A DNA stretch of 64,000 nucleotides from Rhodanobacteraceae bacterium. GTDB taxonomy: Bacteria > Pseudomonadota > Gammaproteobacteria > Xanthomonadales > Rhodanobacteraceae. The notes beneath the pieces were generated by a model. That model had not been told where the DNA came from. It ran no database searches and saw only the letters and a list, made by a program, of their open reading frames with translations. Below are positions 35,037-41,540 of the stretch, piece after piece. How positions within the stretch are numbered: position 1 is the first letter of the stretch; the number at the start of each line of letters is the position of its first letter. The stretch is from the NCBI GenBank assembly GCA_027019085.1, contig JALUXG010000040.1, forward strand, positions 62,001 to 126,000, written 5' to 3'. Position numbers and translations under genes: made by a program.

Positions 35037-35194
35037 CAGTCGCTGACCACCACACGAGCTATTTTCGCGTTGCACTGGCTGGCGATGCGTCGAGCTTCTG
35101 AACGTGATTTGCACTTCATGGCCGGCTCTCCCGTATCCGGGTCGAAAACCAGCCAATACAACACGCTGCCACGCGGAAATTTGCACTTTTTCAT
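35036..35194 (-). CDS. Small early phage protein (52 aa)
   Basis: A perfect ribosome site GGAGGTGAC lies directly before ATG 35194. The product (MKKCKFPRGSVLYWLVFDPDTGEPAMKCKS at the N-terminus) has a beta-like start and a basic helix (RSEARRIASQCNAKIARVV). The strongest Shine-Dalgarno sequence seen in the early arm suggests high expression. Function unknown. Confidence 0.7.
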   Translation of the reverse strand: MKKCKFPRGSVLYWLVFDPDTGEPAMKCKSRSEARRIASQCNAKIARVVVSD

Positions 35195-35412
35195 GTCACC
35201 TCCACTTTCTCTTGACTTCCCAGGTCTTTGACTGGGCACACATGTCCACGCCCTTTGTTCTCGGCAAAGGCTCGCCACCGGTAGGCAGTTGCCCGACTGC
35301 ATCCGGTCCTGGCCCTGATTTCGCCAACGCTCGGTATATACCTGAGTGAGCCCATCCAATAGGCCACTTCCACCGCAGGGGTCTGGTAAAAGCGCGCACG
35401 CGATCGAGCCAT
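35191..35412 (-). CDS. Small helix-turn-helix-like early protein (73 aa)
   Basis: The middle (VGEIRARTGCSRATAYRWRAFAENK) reads as a helix-turn-helix of the resolvase or MerR-like type: a first helix, a turn at Gly-Cys-Ser and a recognition helix with Arg and Trp. Overlaps both neighbours. Possibly an early regulator. Confidence 0.68.
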   Translation of the reverse strand: MARSRARFYQTPAVEVAYWMGSLRYIPSVGEIRARTGCSRATAYRWRAFAENKGRGHVCPVKDLGSQEKVEVT

Positions 35413-35681
35413 CAGGAATCTTCCCTATGCGTATGACGAGGTATCGGCAGGCCTTCCAGTGCCCGGCGCGCGCGCGCGCCACGATCCTTGACTGCGGCCG
35501 GCAAGCTCCAGCGTCGGCCGTGATAGTGATTGCGCGTCCAGTGGCTGCGGTCGGCGTAGAACAGCAGCGCCTGGCGGATGCTCTCCGTGGAATGCTCGCG
35601 TCGATGTTCCCGCCAATGCGCGATCGTGCCGGCGACAGCTGCCAGCACGATCACTACCGTGAGGATCACCAGCAGAGGCAT
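35412..35681 (-). CDS. Small membrane-anchored early protein (89 aa)
   Basis: One N-terminal hydrophobic segment (LLVILTVVIVLAAVAGTIA, about residues 3-21) is followed by a strongly basic, Arg/His-rich soluble part. Such single-anchor basic proteins in early arms can be host-takeover or superinfection factors, but nothing specific is seen. Coupled to both neighbours (TGATG). Confidence 0.62.
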   Translation of the reverse strand: MPLLVILTVVIVLAAVAGTIAHWREHRREHSTESIRQALLFYADRSHWTRNHYHGRRWSLPAAVKDRGARARRALEGLPIPRHTHREDS

Positions 35682-36178
35682 CAGAATCCGCCGCCTTGTA
35701 CGTCATCGACGCCTTCCAGCCGGAAGCGCACGGCGGGATATCCGTCCGGCGCCGGGCCTAGGTGGCGCGGCGGCGCGCCGTCATCCAGACGCGACAGCTC
35801 ATGGCCCAGCGCCTCGATCACGGCCGCCGAGCGCTCATGGGCCTCAGCGATGCGCTCGAGGATGTACTGGAGGCGTTCCTCGGTCGGTATCGCAGTGGCG
35901 CGGAAGCCGAGATCCAGGGCCATGGCCTCGAACAAACCGAAGCGATGGAAGCGCTTCATCAGGGCCCAGATCTCGACGATCTTGAAGAACTCCGGACGGC
36001 GTGGGTTCAGACAGGCATTCCAGCGTGCGATCGCCGCGTCCCAGGTCAGTTTTTCCTCGTCCCACAACCCTTCTTCCAGCAGGAACTCGATCATCTGCTT
36101 GCGCAGGCGTGGATCTACAGCGAGGGTATCGCGCAGTGCTTCCAGGCCGGCCTGCATCCAGGAATTGTCAAGCCACAT
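35681..36178 (-). CDS. Early phage protein, helical (165 aa)
   Basis: A mostly helical protein (LRKQMIEFLLEEGLWDEEKLTWDAAIARWNACLNP; ERLQYILERIAEAHERSAAVIEALGHEL). It starts 3 bp after the Cro-like gene, so both share a transcript. No conserved motif recognised; phages carry such proteins next to cro/cII-like genes. Confidence 0.66.
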   Translation of the reverse strand: MWLDNSWMQAGLEALRDTLAVDPRLRKQMIEFLLEEGLWDEEKLTWDAAIARWNACLNPRRPEFFKIVEIWALMKRFHRFGLFEAMALDLGFRATAIPTEERLQYILERIAEAHERSAAVIEALGHELSRLDDGAPPRHLGPAPDGYPAVRFRLEGVDDVQGGGF

Positions 36179-36181
36179 GCG

Positions 36182-36475
36182 TCAAACCTCCTCGTGATCT
36201 GTCCTCTCGGGTGCTGGACCCAAGGATTGCGATGGAACGGAGCCGACCTCACGCTTCGTATCAAGCGCCTTTTTTGCAGGCGTGGCCGAGCACTCCAGTT
36301 CCATGATGGCCTTCTCGAGGGCGTTGACAGTCGTGAAGCTGGGACGCTTCCCGCGTTTCTCGTTGGCGAACTTGCTGATCCACGAGGTGCTCAAGCCCGA
36401 TACCTGGCTCACTTCCGGATATCGGCCCCTGAAGCAGCGGAGGCGGGAACGAAGGATGGCGATGTCGTTGGGCAT
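36182..36475 (-). CDS. Cro-like HTH regulator (97 aa)
   Basis: ATG 36475 starts a 97-residue protein whose first 60 residues form a five-helix XRE-type fold with the turn VSQVSGLSTSWISKFANEKRG (about residues 22-42). The C-terminus is a Pro/Ser-rich tail. It is transcribed divergently from the repressor at 36549 and precedes the early replication genes, the position of Cro. Dyads at 36487 and 36510 lie between the two genes. Confidence 0.8.
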   Translation of the reverse strand: MPNDIAILRSRLRCFRGRYPEVSQVSGLSTSWISKFANEKRGKRPSFTTVNALEKAIMELECSATPAKKALDTKREVGSVPSQSLGPAPERTDHEEV

Positions 36476-36486
36476 GCACGAGATTG

Positions 36487-36502
36487 GAGCACATTTGTGC
36501 TC
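36487..36502. promoter_or_regulatory. Repressor/Cro operator dyad O1
   Basis: GAGCACATTTGTGCTC, an inverted repeat with 7-bp arms, in the space between the divergent Cro-like and repressor genes. Nearly the same 16-mer occurs at 37887, which supports a sequence-specific binding site. A weaker relative lies at 36510-36525. Confidence 0.8.
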
Positions 36503-36509
36503 ATCTTGG

Positions 36510-36525
36510 CAACACAACTGTACTC
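36510..36525. promoter_or_regulatory. Degenerate operator-like dyad
   Basis: CAACACAACTGTACTC matches the O1 pattern at 11 of 16 positions (CACA...TGTxCTC) and lies 23 bp centre to centre from O1, one to two turns away on the repressor side. Weak evidence by itself. Confidence 0.4.
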
Positions 36526-36548
36526 ACCAAGAGAATTACGCTTCGCTG

Positions 36549-36947
36549 ATGGCAAGTGATACCACTCTCGCGCTCCGCGACAACGTCAGGCGACTCATGG
36601 ATTACAGGGGGATGTCGCAGCGCGAACTTGCGAAGGAGGCGGGGATCTCACAGAGCGCAGTCGGTTTCCTTCTGCGCTATTCGGACATGAACGATCGACA
36701 TCCCACCACTTCGACGGTCGAGGCAATAGCCAAGGCCTTTTCCATTCGAGCCTGGCAACTCATGATTCCCGATGCCCCACTCGAGCTGCTTTTGTCACAG
36801 CAGCTCGAAAAGCACACCATGGATTACATGCAGGTAGGACCAGAGGGAAGAGAGGCTGTCGATCGCATTACGGAGGTTGAGGTGCGGTCTGCCACCTTGC
36901 AAAAAGGACTGAATACCGGTGACGGTTCAGTTAGGAAAGCAGGATAG
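36549..36947 (+). CDS. Phage repressor-like HTH protein, no peptidase domain (132 aa)
   Basis: ATG 36549 is used. The XRE domain is at residues about 6-70: LRDNVRRLMDYRGMSQRELAKEAGISQSAVGFLL, with a recognition helix SQSAVGF and a final VEAIAKAFSIRAWQLM. The remaining about 50 residues are helical and lack the Ala-Gly cleavage site and Ser/Lys residues of CI/LexA repressors. It is the likely lysogeny repressor; induction would need another route than RecA-triggered self-cleavage. Divergent to the Cro-like gene. Confidence 0.8.
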   Translation: MASDTTLALRDNVRRLMDYRGMSQRELAKEAGISQSAVGFLLRYSDMNDRHPTTSTVEAIAKAFSIRAWQLMIPDAPLELLLSQQLEKHTMDYMQVGPEGREAVDRITEVEVRSATLQKGLNTGDGSVRKAG

Positions 36948-36976
36948 CCAGGGACGGCCAGGTTCGGGGGCAGGCC

Positions 36977-37840
36977 TTATTTTCCTTGGGATGGGGTGTA
37001 ATACAGGCTGCCCCGACTCGGTCTGGTCTCTTGAAGCGAGCGACCCTGCTCGCATAATCGCTCCACCGCCCTACGCGCGCGCGCGCTGTTATGTTTTTCG
37101 GCAAAGGCCTGGGCGCCATCACAGGCGGCATCCGCGCTGACGCTAACGCCGTGGTCACGGACCACCCTGTACTGCCTCTCCCACCGGATTTCCGACGGAT
37201 CCCGGTAGCGCCCCTGCACCGGGTCGAACACCTGAGCGCCGCGGTCTGGAAGATTCTCGCGGATCTCGCGCCCTGTCTGCGCGTCGTAAGCGATCAACTT
37301 CCCGGTCGGCACCGTGCTCGTCCAGCACTCACCCTCCGCGTAGTAGACCGCTCCGGACGGCCGCGTGCACCGCATCCCGACGATCTCGCCGCGCGCATAC
37401 GCCGATGCGCCCAGACCCGGGTCATGCGGCAACACTGATCCTGATTTGCCGATCGCCGGCCGACGAGAGCGGGCGGCTACCTTTCGTGTCTGCCAATCTG
37501 GTCTCGCGCGCGCACGATCATAGGCGATGCGCAGCACTTCCCAATCACCAAGATCCGGTCTCGCGACTGCGTGGATTTCTTTTTGCAGCAGTCCCAGATT
37601 CGATCCCATCAGGATCTCTGGGTGGACCTGTGCAAATCCCTCGACAGCGCGCTTCCACGAGCTTTCGGTTGATGTTTCGCCATCGCGAAAGGTCTTGTGT
37701 GACACCTGGGCACGTGGGTTTTTGCAGGGGATGTTCTGGTACACAGGGACGCCATCCTTGCCCTTGCACTGGTAGATGTTGCCGGCATGAGCGCCTGCTG
37801 TCAGCAGCGCCAGGACCGCGCAAACCGCTCTGATCGTCAT
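36977..37840 (-). CDS. DUF4124-containing exported protein, probable prophage cargo (287 aa)
   Basis: A clean signal peptide (MTIRAVCAVLALLTAGAHAG) precedes a DUF4124 domain (IYQCKGKDGVPVYQNIPC, about residues 22-39), a family abundant in Xanthomonadales envelopes. The rest is basic with two more conserved cysteines. GGGAG lies 7 bases before the ATG. It is transcribed opposite to the flanking repressor and early operon inside the immunity region, the usual place for lysogenic-conversion genes. Its function is unknown. Confidence 0.82.
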   Translation of the reverse strand: MTIRAVCAVLALLTAGAHAGNIYQCKGKDGVPVYQNIPCKNPRAQVSHKTFRDGETSTESSWKRAVEGFAQVHPEILMGSNLGLLQKEIHAVARPDLGDWEVLRIAYDRARARPDWQTRKVAARSRRPAIGKSGSVLPHDPGLGASAYARGEIVGMRCTRPSGAVYYAEGECWTSTVPTGKLIAYDAQTGREIRENLPDRGAQVFDPVQGRYRDPSEIRWERQYRVVRDHGVSVSADAACDGAQAFAEKHNSARARRAVERLCEQGRSLQETRPSRGSLYYTPSQGK

Positions 37841-37886
37841 GATCTGCTCCCTTCACATCCGATCTGTGCAGTATCTCGCTTGGCTT

Positions 37887-37902
37887 GAGCACATTTGTGC
37901 TT
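37887..37902. promoter_or_regulatory. Operator dyad O2, overlaps -35 of early promoter
   Basis: GAGCACATTTGTGCTT differs from O1 only in the last base. Its last two bases are the first two of TTGACA (37901-37906), so a bound repressor would cover the -35 box. Confidence 0.78.
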
Positions 37903-37929
37903 GACACCGTCCGTATCGAACACTAATGT
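37901..37929 (+). promoter_or_regulatory. Sigma-70 promoter of the plus-strand early arm
   Basis: TTGACA (37901-37906), a 17-bp spacer, and TAATGT (37924-37929), 26 bp before the ATG at 37955. Dyads O2 and O3 cover the -35 and -10 boxes, with centres 31 bp apart (about three helical turns), a layout that allows cooperative repression. Confidence 0.85.
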
Positions 37930-37933
37930 GCTC
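37918..37933. promoter_or_regulatory. Operator dyad O3, covers -10 of early promoter
   Basis: GAACACTAATGTGCTC keeps the right arm TGTGCTC of O1/O2 exactly and the left arm in part. The dyad spans the -10 box of the plus-strand promoter. Confidence 0.7.
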
Positions 37934-37954
37934 GATAAGACGGGAGGGCTACCC

Positions 37955-38263
37955 ATGCTGGCCACAGAACAACACCAACCGACGAGCATCATGATTGCAC
38001 CAATGACCACTGCCGACGCGGTATGCCATGCCGCACACGCCCGCTCTGTGGCACGCGCCAAGAGCGAATTCCGGCGTGCCATGGGTCAGCTGGTGCGGCT
38101 GCGTGCAGGCACGTTGTCGCAAGGGGATCTGAACGACCTGCACGGCCGCGCCCTGCGCACCTGGCCGAACCTGCAGCTCAACGAAACCGCCAAATATCAG
38201 GAACTTTTGTTGCGCGACCTCACGGGTGCGTACGAGGCCTTGTTACGGGAGGAAGAGGCATGA
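37955..38263 (+). CDS. First gene of plus-strand early arm (102 aa)
   Basis: GGGAGGG lies 7 bases before ATG 37955, just downstream of the repressed promoter. The product is helical, basic and Ala-rich (AHARSVARAKSEFRRAMGQLVRL; DLTGAYEALLREEEA). No family recognised. As the first gene under direct repressor control it may act early in induction. Confidence 0.72.
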   Translation: MLATEQHQPTSIMIAPMTTADAVCHAAHARSVARAKSEFRRAMGQLVRLRAGTLSQGDLNDLHGRALRTWPNLQLNETAKYQELLLRDLTGAYEALLREEEA

Positions 38264-38940
38264 ATACAGCCAAGAAGCACAGCATGGTGAACAGGACCGC
38301 GTTCGGTATCTTCCTTTCCGTCCTGTTTGTCATGATGGGTGTGGATCTGTGGCCACACCCGCGCACGATGCAGACGCCGCTTTCCTTGCCCGCACCGGCG
38401 GCACCATCCCTGCGCGCGCACCCACAGCCGGCCGTGGCTGGGCTCCCGCTTGCCGCCACGCGCAGCGCACCCGTGCTGATGGGTCGCGCTTGCGTTGCGC
38501 TGGCTGTGTACGTCGAAGCACCGCATGCGGGATGGCTGGAACAGGCCACCATCGCATCCACCGTCATCAATGCCGCGCGCGCCCACCATCAAGCATCCCC
38601 ATGTCAAGCGATCCGTCAGCCAGGCCTCGTGCCCGGCATAGCGGCTTACCTGGACGATACGCCGCCTTGGCGGGCGCACCCTCAACGCTGGATGCATGCG
38701 ATGGACGTGGCCGATTCAGTGCTCAGCGACGACTACTCGTTTGGTACCCGGGGATGCACGACCACCACACGAATGCTGCCTTCCCGGGCCCCGCGCCCGG
38801 CATGGGCCCGGTCCATGCGGATGACATGCCGCGTCGGACAACACCTTTTTTTCACGCCAGCCATACCTCCCGTGGTTGCGGTTGCCCAGCGAACCCCCCC
38901 CCCGACGAATGGGCAGTCGATGAATGCAGCATGCATGTGA
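38260..38940 (+). CDS. SleB/Hydrolase_2-like membrane-anchored protein (226 aa)
   Basis: A signal-anchor (FGIFLSVLFVMMGVDLW, about residues 15-31) and Pro/Ala linker precede a region of the SleB cell-wall hydrolase type: ACVALAVYVEAP with the conserved Glu at about 86, ASTVINAARA, a C-x-x-I-x-Q element, the W-x-x-A helix, and PAWARSMRMTCRVGQHLFF. The family's usual THxH segment reads TTTT here (residue about 168), so catalysis may be lost or changed. Overlaps the previous stop (ATGA). An early cell-wall protein could act in superinfection exclusion. Confidence 0.68.
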   Translation: MNTAKKHSMVNRTAFGIFLSVLFVMMGVDLWPHPRTMQTPLSLPAPAAPSLRAHPQPAVAGLPLAATRSAPVLMGRACVALAVYVEAPHAGWLEQATIASTVINAARAHHQASPCQAIRQPGLVPGIAAYLDDTPPWRAHPQRWMHAMDVADSVLSDDYSFGTRGCTTTTRMLPSRAPRPAWARSMRMTCRVGQHLFFTPAIPPVVAVAQRTPPPTNGQSMNAACM

Positions 38941-39017
38941 GGGCGATCAGGGCCGTCCCTCGCCGGCACCGGCAGCCGACTGCATAGCCGGAACCTCACC
39001 ACCGCAAGGAAAGGCCC

Positions 39018-40070
39018 ATGTACAAGTCCATTTCAGTCGAAGTCGACGTCGATGTGTCTGACGTGATCGACATGCTTGACCCAGACGATCTGCACCAGTT
39101 CGGGTTATCGGAAATCGATGTCCGAAGCGCGCACAAAAGCCCATGGATCGACGTGCGCTTAGCCGTCCTCCGCGGCGATCGTGCCGGCGGCAACCACAAG
39201 ATCCTTCCGGCGTCGGTCGTCAACGCAGGCGTGGCCGACAAGGTCCGCAAGATCGCCGAGGCCGAGGGCCGGCGCGTCGGCAGCCGCGAGCGCAAGCGCA
39301 TCAAGCAAGCCGTCTTCGACGAGCTCATGCCTCGCGCATTCTCCCAGCCTTCCAGTCTGCAGGTCTGGCTGGACCTCACCAACGGATGGGCCGCGATCGA
39401 TACCAGCAGCCGCAAGGCCGCCGAATCGGCAATCAGCATGGTGCGCGAGGCCCTGGGCAGCTTCCCGGCGGTGCCACTGGCGCCCGAGCGCTCCGTGCGC
39501 CAGGTGCTGACCCACTGGCTGCAGACCGGCGACCTGCCGCCCGGCCTTGTGCTGGGCGATGAATGCGAGCTGCGCGACGCGGCCAACGCCGGCGGCGCGG
39601 TCACCCGCAGCCGGCATCAGGAGCTGGAGTCGGACGAGATCCGCGAGCACCTGCGCGCCGGAAAGCAGGTCTACCAGCTGGGCCTCGAATTCGACGAGCG
39701 CCTCGGCTTTGTCTTGGACGAGGCCCTGACCGTGCGCAAGCTCAAGCTCTTCGACGTGGTGGAGGACCAGCTCGACACCAGCGGCGCCGAGACCATCGCC
39801 GACGATCTCGGCGCGCGCGTGCGCCAGCTCGAGACCTTCATCGGCACCGAGGCTCACGCGGCGCTCACGAGATCGAGGCCGTCGACGTCAGCGCCGGTCA
39901 GAAGGACGACATCGTCGCGCTGGCCAAAGCCACCGGCGCCGACCTGGCCGCAGAATGGAAGGTTACCGAGGACTGGCTGGCCACGATTTCCAAGCCCGCC
40001 CTGCTGGCTGGCTGCCACCGGCCCTGCGCGAGAAGGAGAAGCCGCGCCGCAAGAATGTCACCGGCGGTAA
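39018..40070 (+). pseudogene. rdgC: RdgC-like gene with replaced N-terminus and frameshifted end
   Basis: Residues about 60-260 match the body of RdgC: KILPASVV, RKRIKQAVFDELMPRAF, SVRQVLTHWLQTG, ECELRD, HQELESDEIREHL and LTVRKLKLFD. RdgC proteins of phages are about 300 residues and begin with a conserved about 85-residue N-terminal part, which is absent; instead there is an unrelated N-terminus (MYKSISVEVDVDVSDV) typical of another small phage protein. After residue about 280 the frame passes into Ser/Pro/Arg-rich shadow sequence while a plausible protein continues in another frame. Hence a deletion fusion plus frameshift; RdgC is a DNA-binding modulator of RecA. Confidence 0.72.
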
Positions 40071-40125
40071 GGCCGCCGCAGCCAATGACCAAGAGGAGGC
40101 AGACCGTGATGCTGCAGGCGCTTGA
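39868..40125 (+). pseudogene. Remnant of a ParB-like C-terminus, split over two frames
   Basis: In the frame starting near 39868 the sequence reads AHEIEAVDVSAG...ATGADLAAEWKVTEDWLATISK, and from about 40012 a second frame gives LREKEKPRRKNVTGGKAAAAN and ends at TGA 40123-40125. Together they resemble the C-terminal part of phage ParB-type proteins (WKVT-x-x-WL and a KPxRKN tail). A one-base shift near 40010 separates the frames. No N-terminal ParB domain is present, so it is a remnant next to the RdgC remnant. Confidence 0.55.
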
Positions 40126-40354
40126 AATGGGTGCCCGTGGGCTACCTTCACGTGGCCTTAAGCCGGCGGCCGAGTTGGCCAAAGTCCGGCCGCACGGTAC
40201 GCGCCTGAAATACGTCGGTGGCTGCCGGTGTGATGCGTGCCGGTCAGCAAACTCCGCCTACGAGCGAGATCGTCAACTGGCGCGAAAGCATGGCGACTGG
40301 AATGGCCTGGCGAGCGCTCGACGCGCGCGCCGACCCAGGGTAGTCCAGCCATGA
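40109..40354 (+). CDS. Small Cys-pair phage protein (81 aa)
   Basis: AGGAGG lies 9 bases before ATG 40109. The centre has the characteristic HGTRLKYVGGCRCDACRSAN followed by YERDRQLARKHGDW, a pattern seen in small proteins of many phages, probably a short zinc or DNA-binding motif. It overlaps the 3' part of the ParB-like remnant and the next gene (ATGA). Confidence 0.68.
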   Translation: MLQALEMGARGLPSRGLKPAAELAKVRPHGTRLKYVGGCRCDACRSANSAYERDRQLARKHGDWNGLASARRARRPRVVQP

Positions 40355-40695
40355 GCTACTGCCGCTGGTCCACCGACTGCGACGTCTACGTCTACGAGGG
40401 CGGTATGAGCGGTTTCATGGTGCATGTGGCCGCCTCGCGCTACGTCTTCAAGGATCCGCTTCCTGATCCCGTCCTCTACACAAAGAGAAACTTCAAGGAA
40501 TGGTTTGCCTGGCATGAGCGCGTGCGCGAGATGACCAATGTGGCCGCGCTAGAGACGATCGACCTTCCGCACGACGGCGAGACCTTCAACGAACCGACAC
40601 CTGCGGCATGCGCTGACCGCCTAGAGCAGCTCAAGGCGCTCGGCTACCGGGTACCGCAATACGCCATCGATGCCCTTCGCGAGGATATCGAATGA
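40351..40695 (+). CDS. Phage protein of unknown function (114 aa)
   Basis: Begins MSYCRWSTDCDVYVYEGG, a start typical of an uncharacterised phage protein group with a small beta sheet, followed by a W-H helix and an acidic C-terminus (ADRLEQLKALGYRVPQYAIDALREDIE). Coupled to both neighbours by ATGA overlaps. No function known. Confidence 0.72.
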   Translation: MSYCRWSTDCDVYVYEGGMSGFMVHVAASRYVFKDPLPDPVLYTKRNFKEWFAWHERVREMTNVAALETIDLPHDGETFNEPTPAACADRLEQLKALGYRVPQYAIDALREDIE

Positions 40696-40781
40696 AACCG
40701 ACCATCATTGTCGCCGGCCTTGGCCGCTGCGATGGCGACGCAATGGACGCTTTAATCCGCGTTGACTTGCAAGCCCTCTAA
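40692..40781 (+). CDS. Truncated phage gene remnant (29 aa)
   Basis: ATG 40692 overlaps the previous stop. The start (MKPTIIVAGLGRC) looks like the first strand and loop of a P-loop or Rossmann-type protein, but the frame ends after 29 codons at TAA 40779-40781, inside the remnant attC-like site. Probably the first part of a phage gene cut off by the cassette insertion. Confidence 0.45.
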   Translation: MKPTIIVAGLGRCDGDAMDALIRVDLQAL

Positions 40782-40804
40782 CGATCTCGGACGCAGTGTT
40801 ATGC
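40776..40804 (+). other. Remnant of an attC-like site at left border of cassettes
   Basis: CTCTAAC (40776-40782, like the R'' core RYYYAAC) is followed after only 15 bp by GTTATGC (40798-40804, R' position). The central imperfect palindrome of a full attC is missing, so this is a shortened left border where the first cassette begins. Confidence 0.5.
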
Positions 40805-41098
40805 GCCACCTACCGGAAAACGAAATGAAAGATGACCGTGCAACATCCATCGAACTGATACGCGACGACTACGACGATTTTGTGCACCCGTACCCGTGGC
40901 GCTTCGCGATCACCCACAAAGGCAAGAGGCACGAGTTTTGCGGGGCGCCAAACAAATGCAAAACACCTGGAGCCGCATTGCGCAGGGCACAACAACGACT
41001 GAAATGGCTCGAAGACGGCACCTACGCCGAACGCTACAAGTGACGCATAACGATTGCGATAAGCCGCCGCGCTTTTTGCGGTCGGCTTAATTAGCTGG
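40799..41098 (+). mobile_element. Integron-type gene cassette 1
   Basis: The unit starts after G of GTTATGCG (40798) and ends at the G of GTTAGGT (41098). Its first bases (GTTATGCG) are exactly complementary to CGCATAAC at its own 3' end (41044-41051), the signature of a cassette whose circular form closes an attC. It holds one short gene in the reading direction of the array and a complete attC at 41045-41104. Confidence 0.75.
40825..41043 (+). CDS. Cassette 1 protein of unknown function (72 aa)
   Basis: ATG 40825 is preceded by GGAA; an in-frame ATG at 40801 lies in the recombination site and is less likely. The product (PWRFAITHKGKRHEFCGAPNKCKTPGAALRRAQQRLKWLE in its second half) is small and basic with two cysteines. 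Small orphan proteins of this size are typical of integron cassettes. The stop lies directly before the attC. Confidence 0.6.
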   Translation: MKDDRATSIELIRDDYDDFVHPYPWRFAITHKGKRHEFCGAPNKCKTPGAALRRAQQRLKWLEDGTYAERYK

Positions 41099-41104
41099 TT
41101 AGGT
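41045..41104 (+). other. attC site (59-base element) of cassette 1
   Basis: R'' GCATAAC (41045-41051) and R' GTTAGGT (41098-41104) enclose an imperfect palindrome: ATAAGCCGCCGC ... GCGGTCGGCTTAAT with a short T-rich loop. The length (60 bp), core sites and extra-helical bases fit attC sites of integrons. This is the strongest single element for the cassette interpretation. Confidence 0.82.
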
Positions 41105-41107
41105 GCG

Positions 41108-41287
41108 ATGATTGACTGGGCACGAATAAACGACTTGATTGAATGCTCGGCCTGTGGCGGTACTGGACAGAATGAGCGAATACCAGACGACCAGCGGAAA
41201 GCATGGATTGAGCCATGCCCCTGGTGCAAAGAGCGCGGGTATTTCCTGCCGGGAGAAAATAATGGGATACGAACCGAAACTGACTGA
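41108..41287 (+). CDS. Cassette 2 zinc-ribbon-like protein (59 aa)
   Basis: A 59-codon frame with CSACGGTG and CPWCKERGY, two C-x2-C pairs 20 residues apart, as in DnaJ-like or TnpA-type zinc ribbons. It starts 4 bp after the attC core. It uses ATA for Ile three times, a rare codon in the surrounding GC-rich genes. It overlaps the next frame by 26 bp. Confidence 0.6.
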   Translation: MIDWARINDLIECSACGGTGQNERIPDDQRKAWIEPCPWCKERGYFLPGENNGIRTETD

Positions 41288-41540
41288 ACGGGAACGCGGA
41301 ATATGGCGCATGGCGCTAACGCTGGCGAATAATATCTGTGTGCGCGAGAGCGACAGAATGAACGCCGATGATTACACCGCCGAGGCACAGACGGCGGCGG
41401 ATTGCGCGAAAGCAATACGCGACTGGCTTGACACCGATGACGAGCATCTTGCGCGGATGCTGCGTGATGCAGGGGTGCGCGAATACCCTGACCCGATATG
41501 CGAGGCGCTGAATAGTGGTAATGGTTCATACCGGCCTTAG
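41262..41540 (+). CDS. Cassette 2 protein of unknown function (92 aa)
   Basis: ATG 41262 is preceded by GGGAG. The product is helical and acidic at the C-terminus (DYTAEAQTAADCAKAIRDWLDTDDEHLARMLRDAG), similar in style to small uncharacterised phage or cassette proteins. It also uses ATA codons. Its stop (41538-41540) touches the cassette's R'' core, as is common for cassette genes. Confidence 0.65.
   Translation: MGYEPKLTERERGIWRMALTLANNICVRESDRMNADDYTAEAQTAADCAKAIRDWLDTDDEHLARMLRDAGVREYPDPICEALNSGNGSYRP

Noticed and set aside
36476-36548. Promoters for the divergent Cro-like and repressor genes
   Set aside because: Only weak -35/-10 pairs were seen (for example TTGGCA without a fitting -10), so no position is claimed although promoters must exist here.
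40801-40827. ATG 40801 as start of the cassette 1 gene
   Set aside because: It lies within the recombination core GTTATGC and lacks a ribosome site; ATG 40825 has GGAA upstream.
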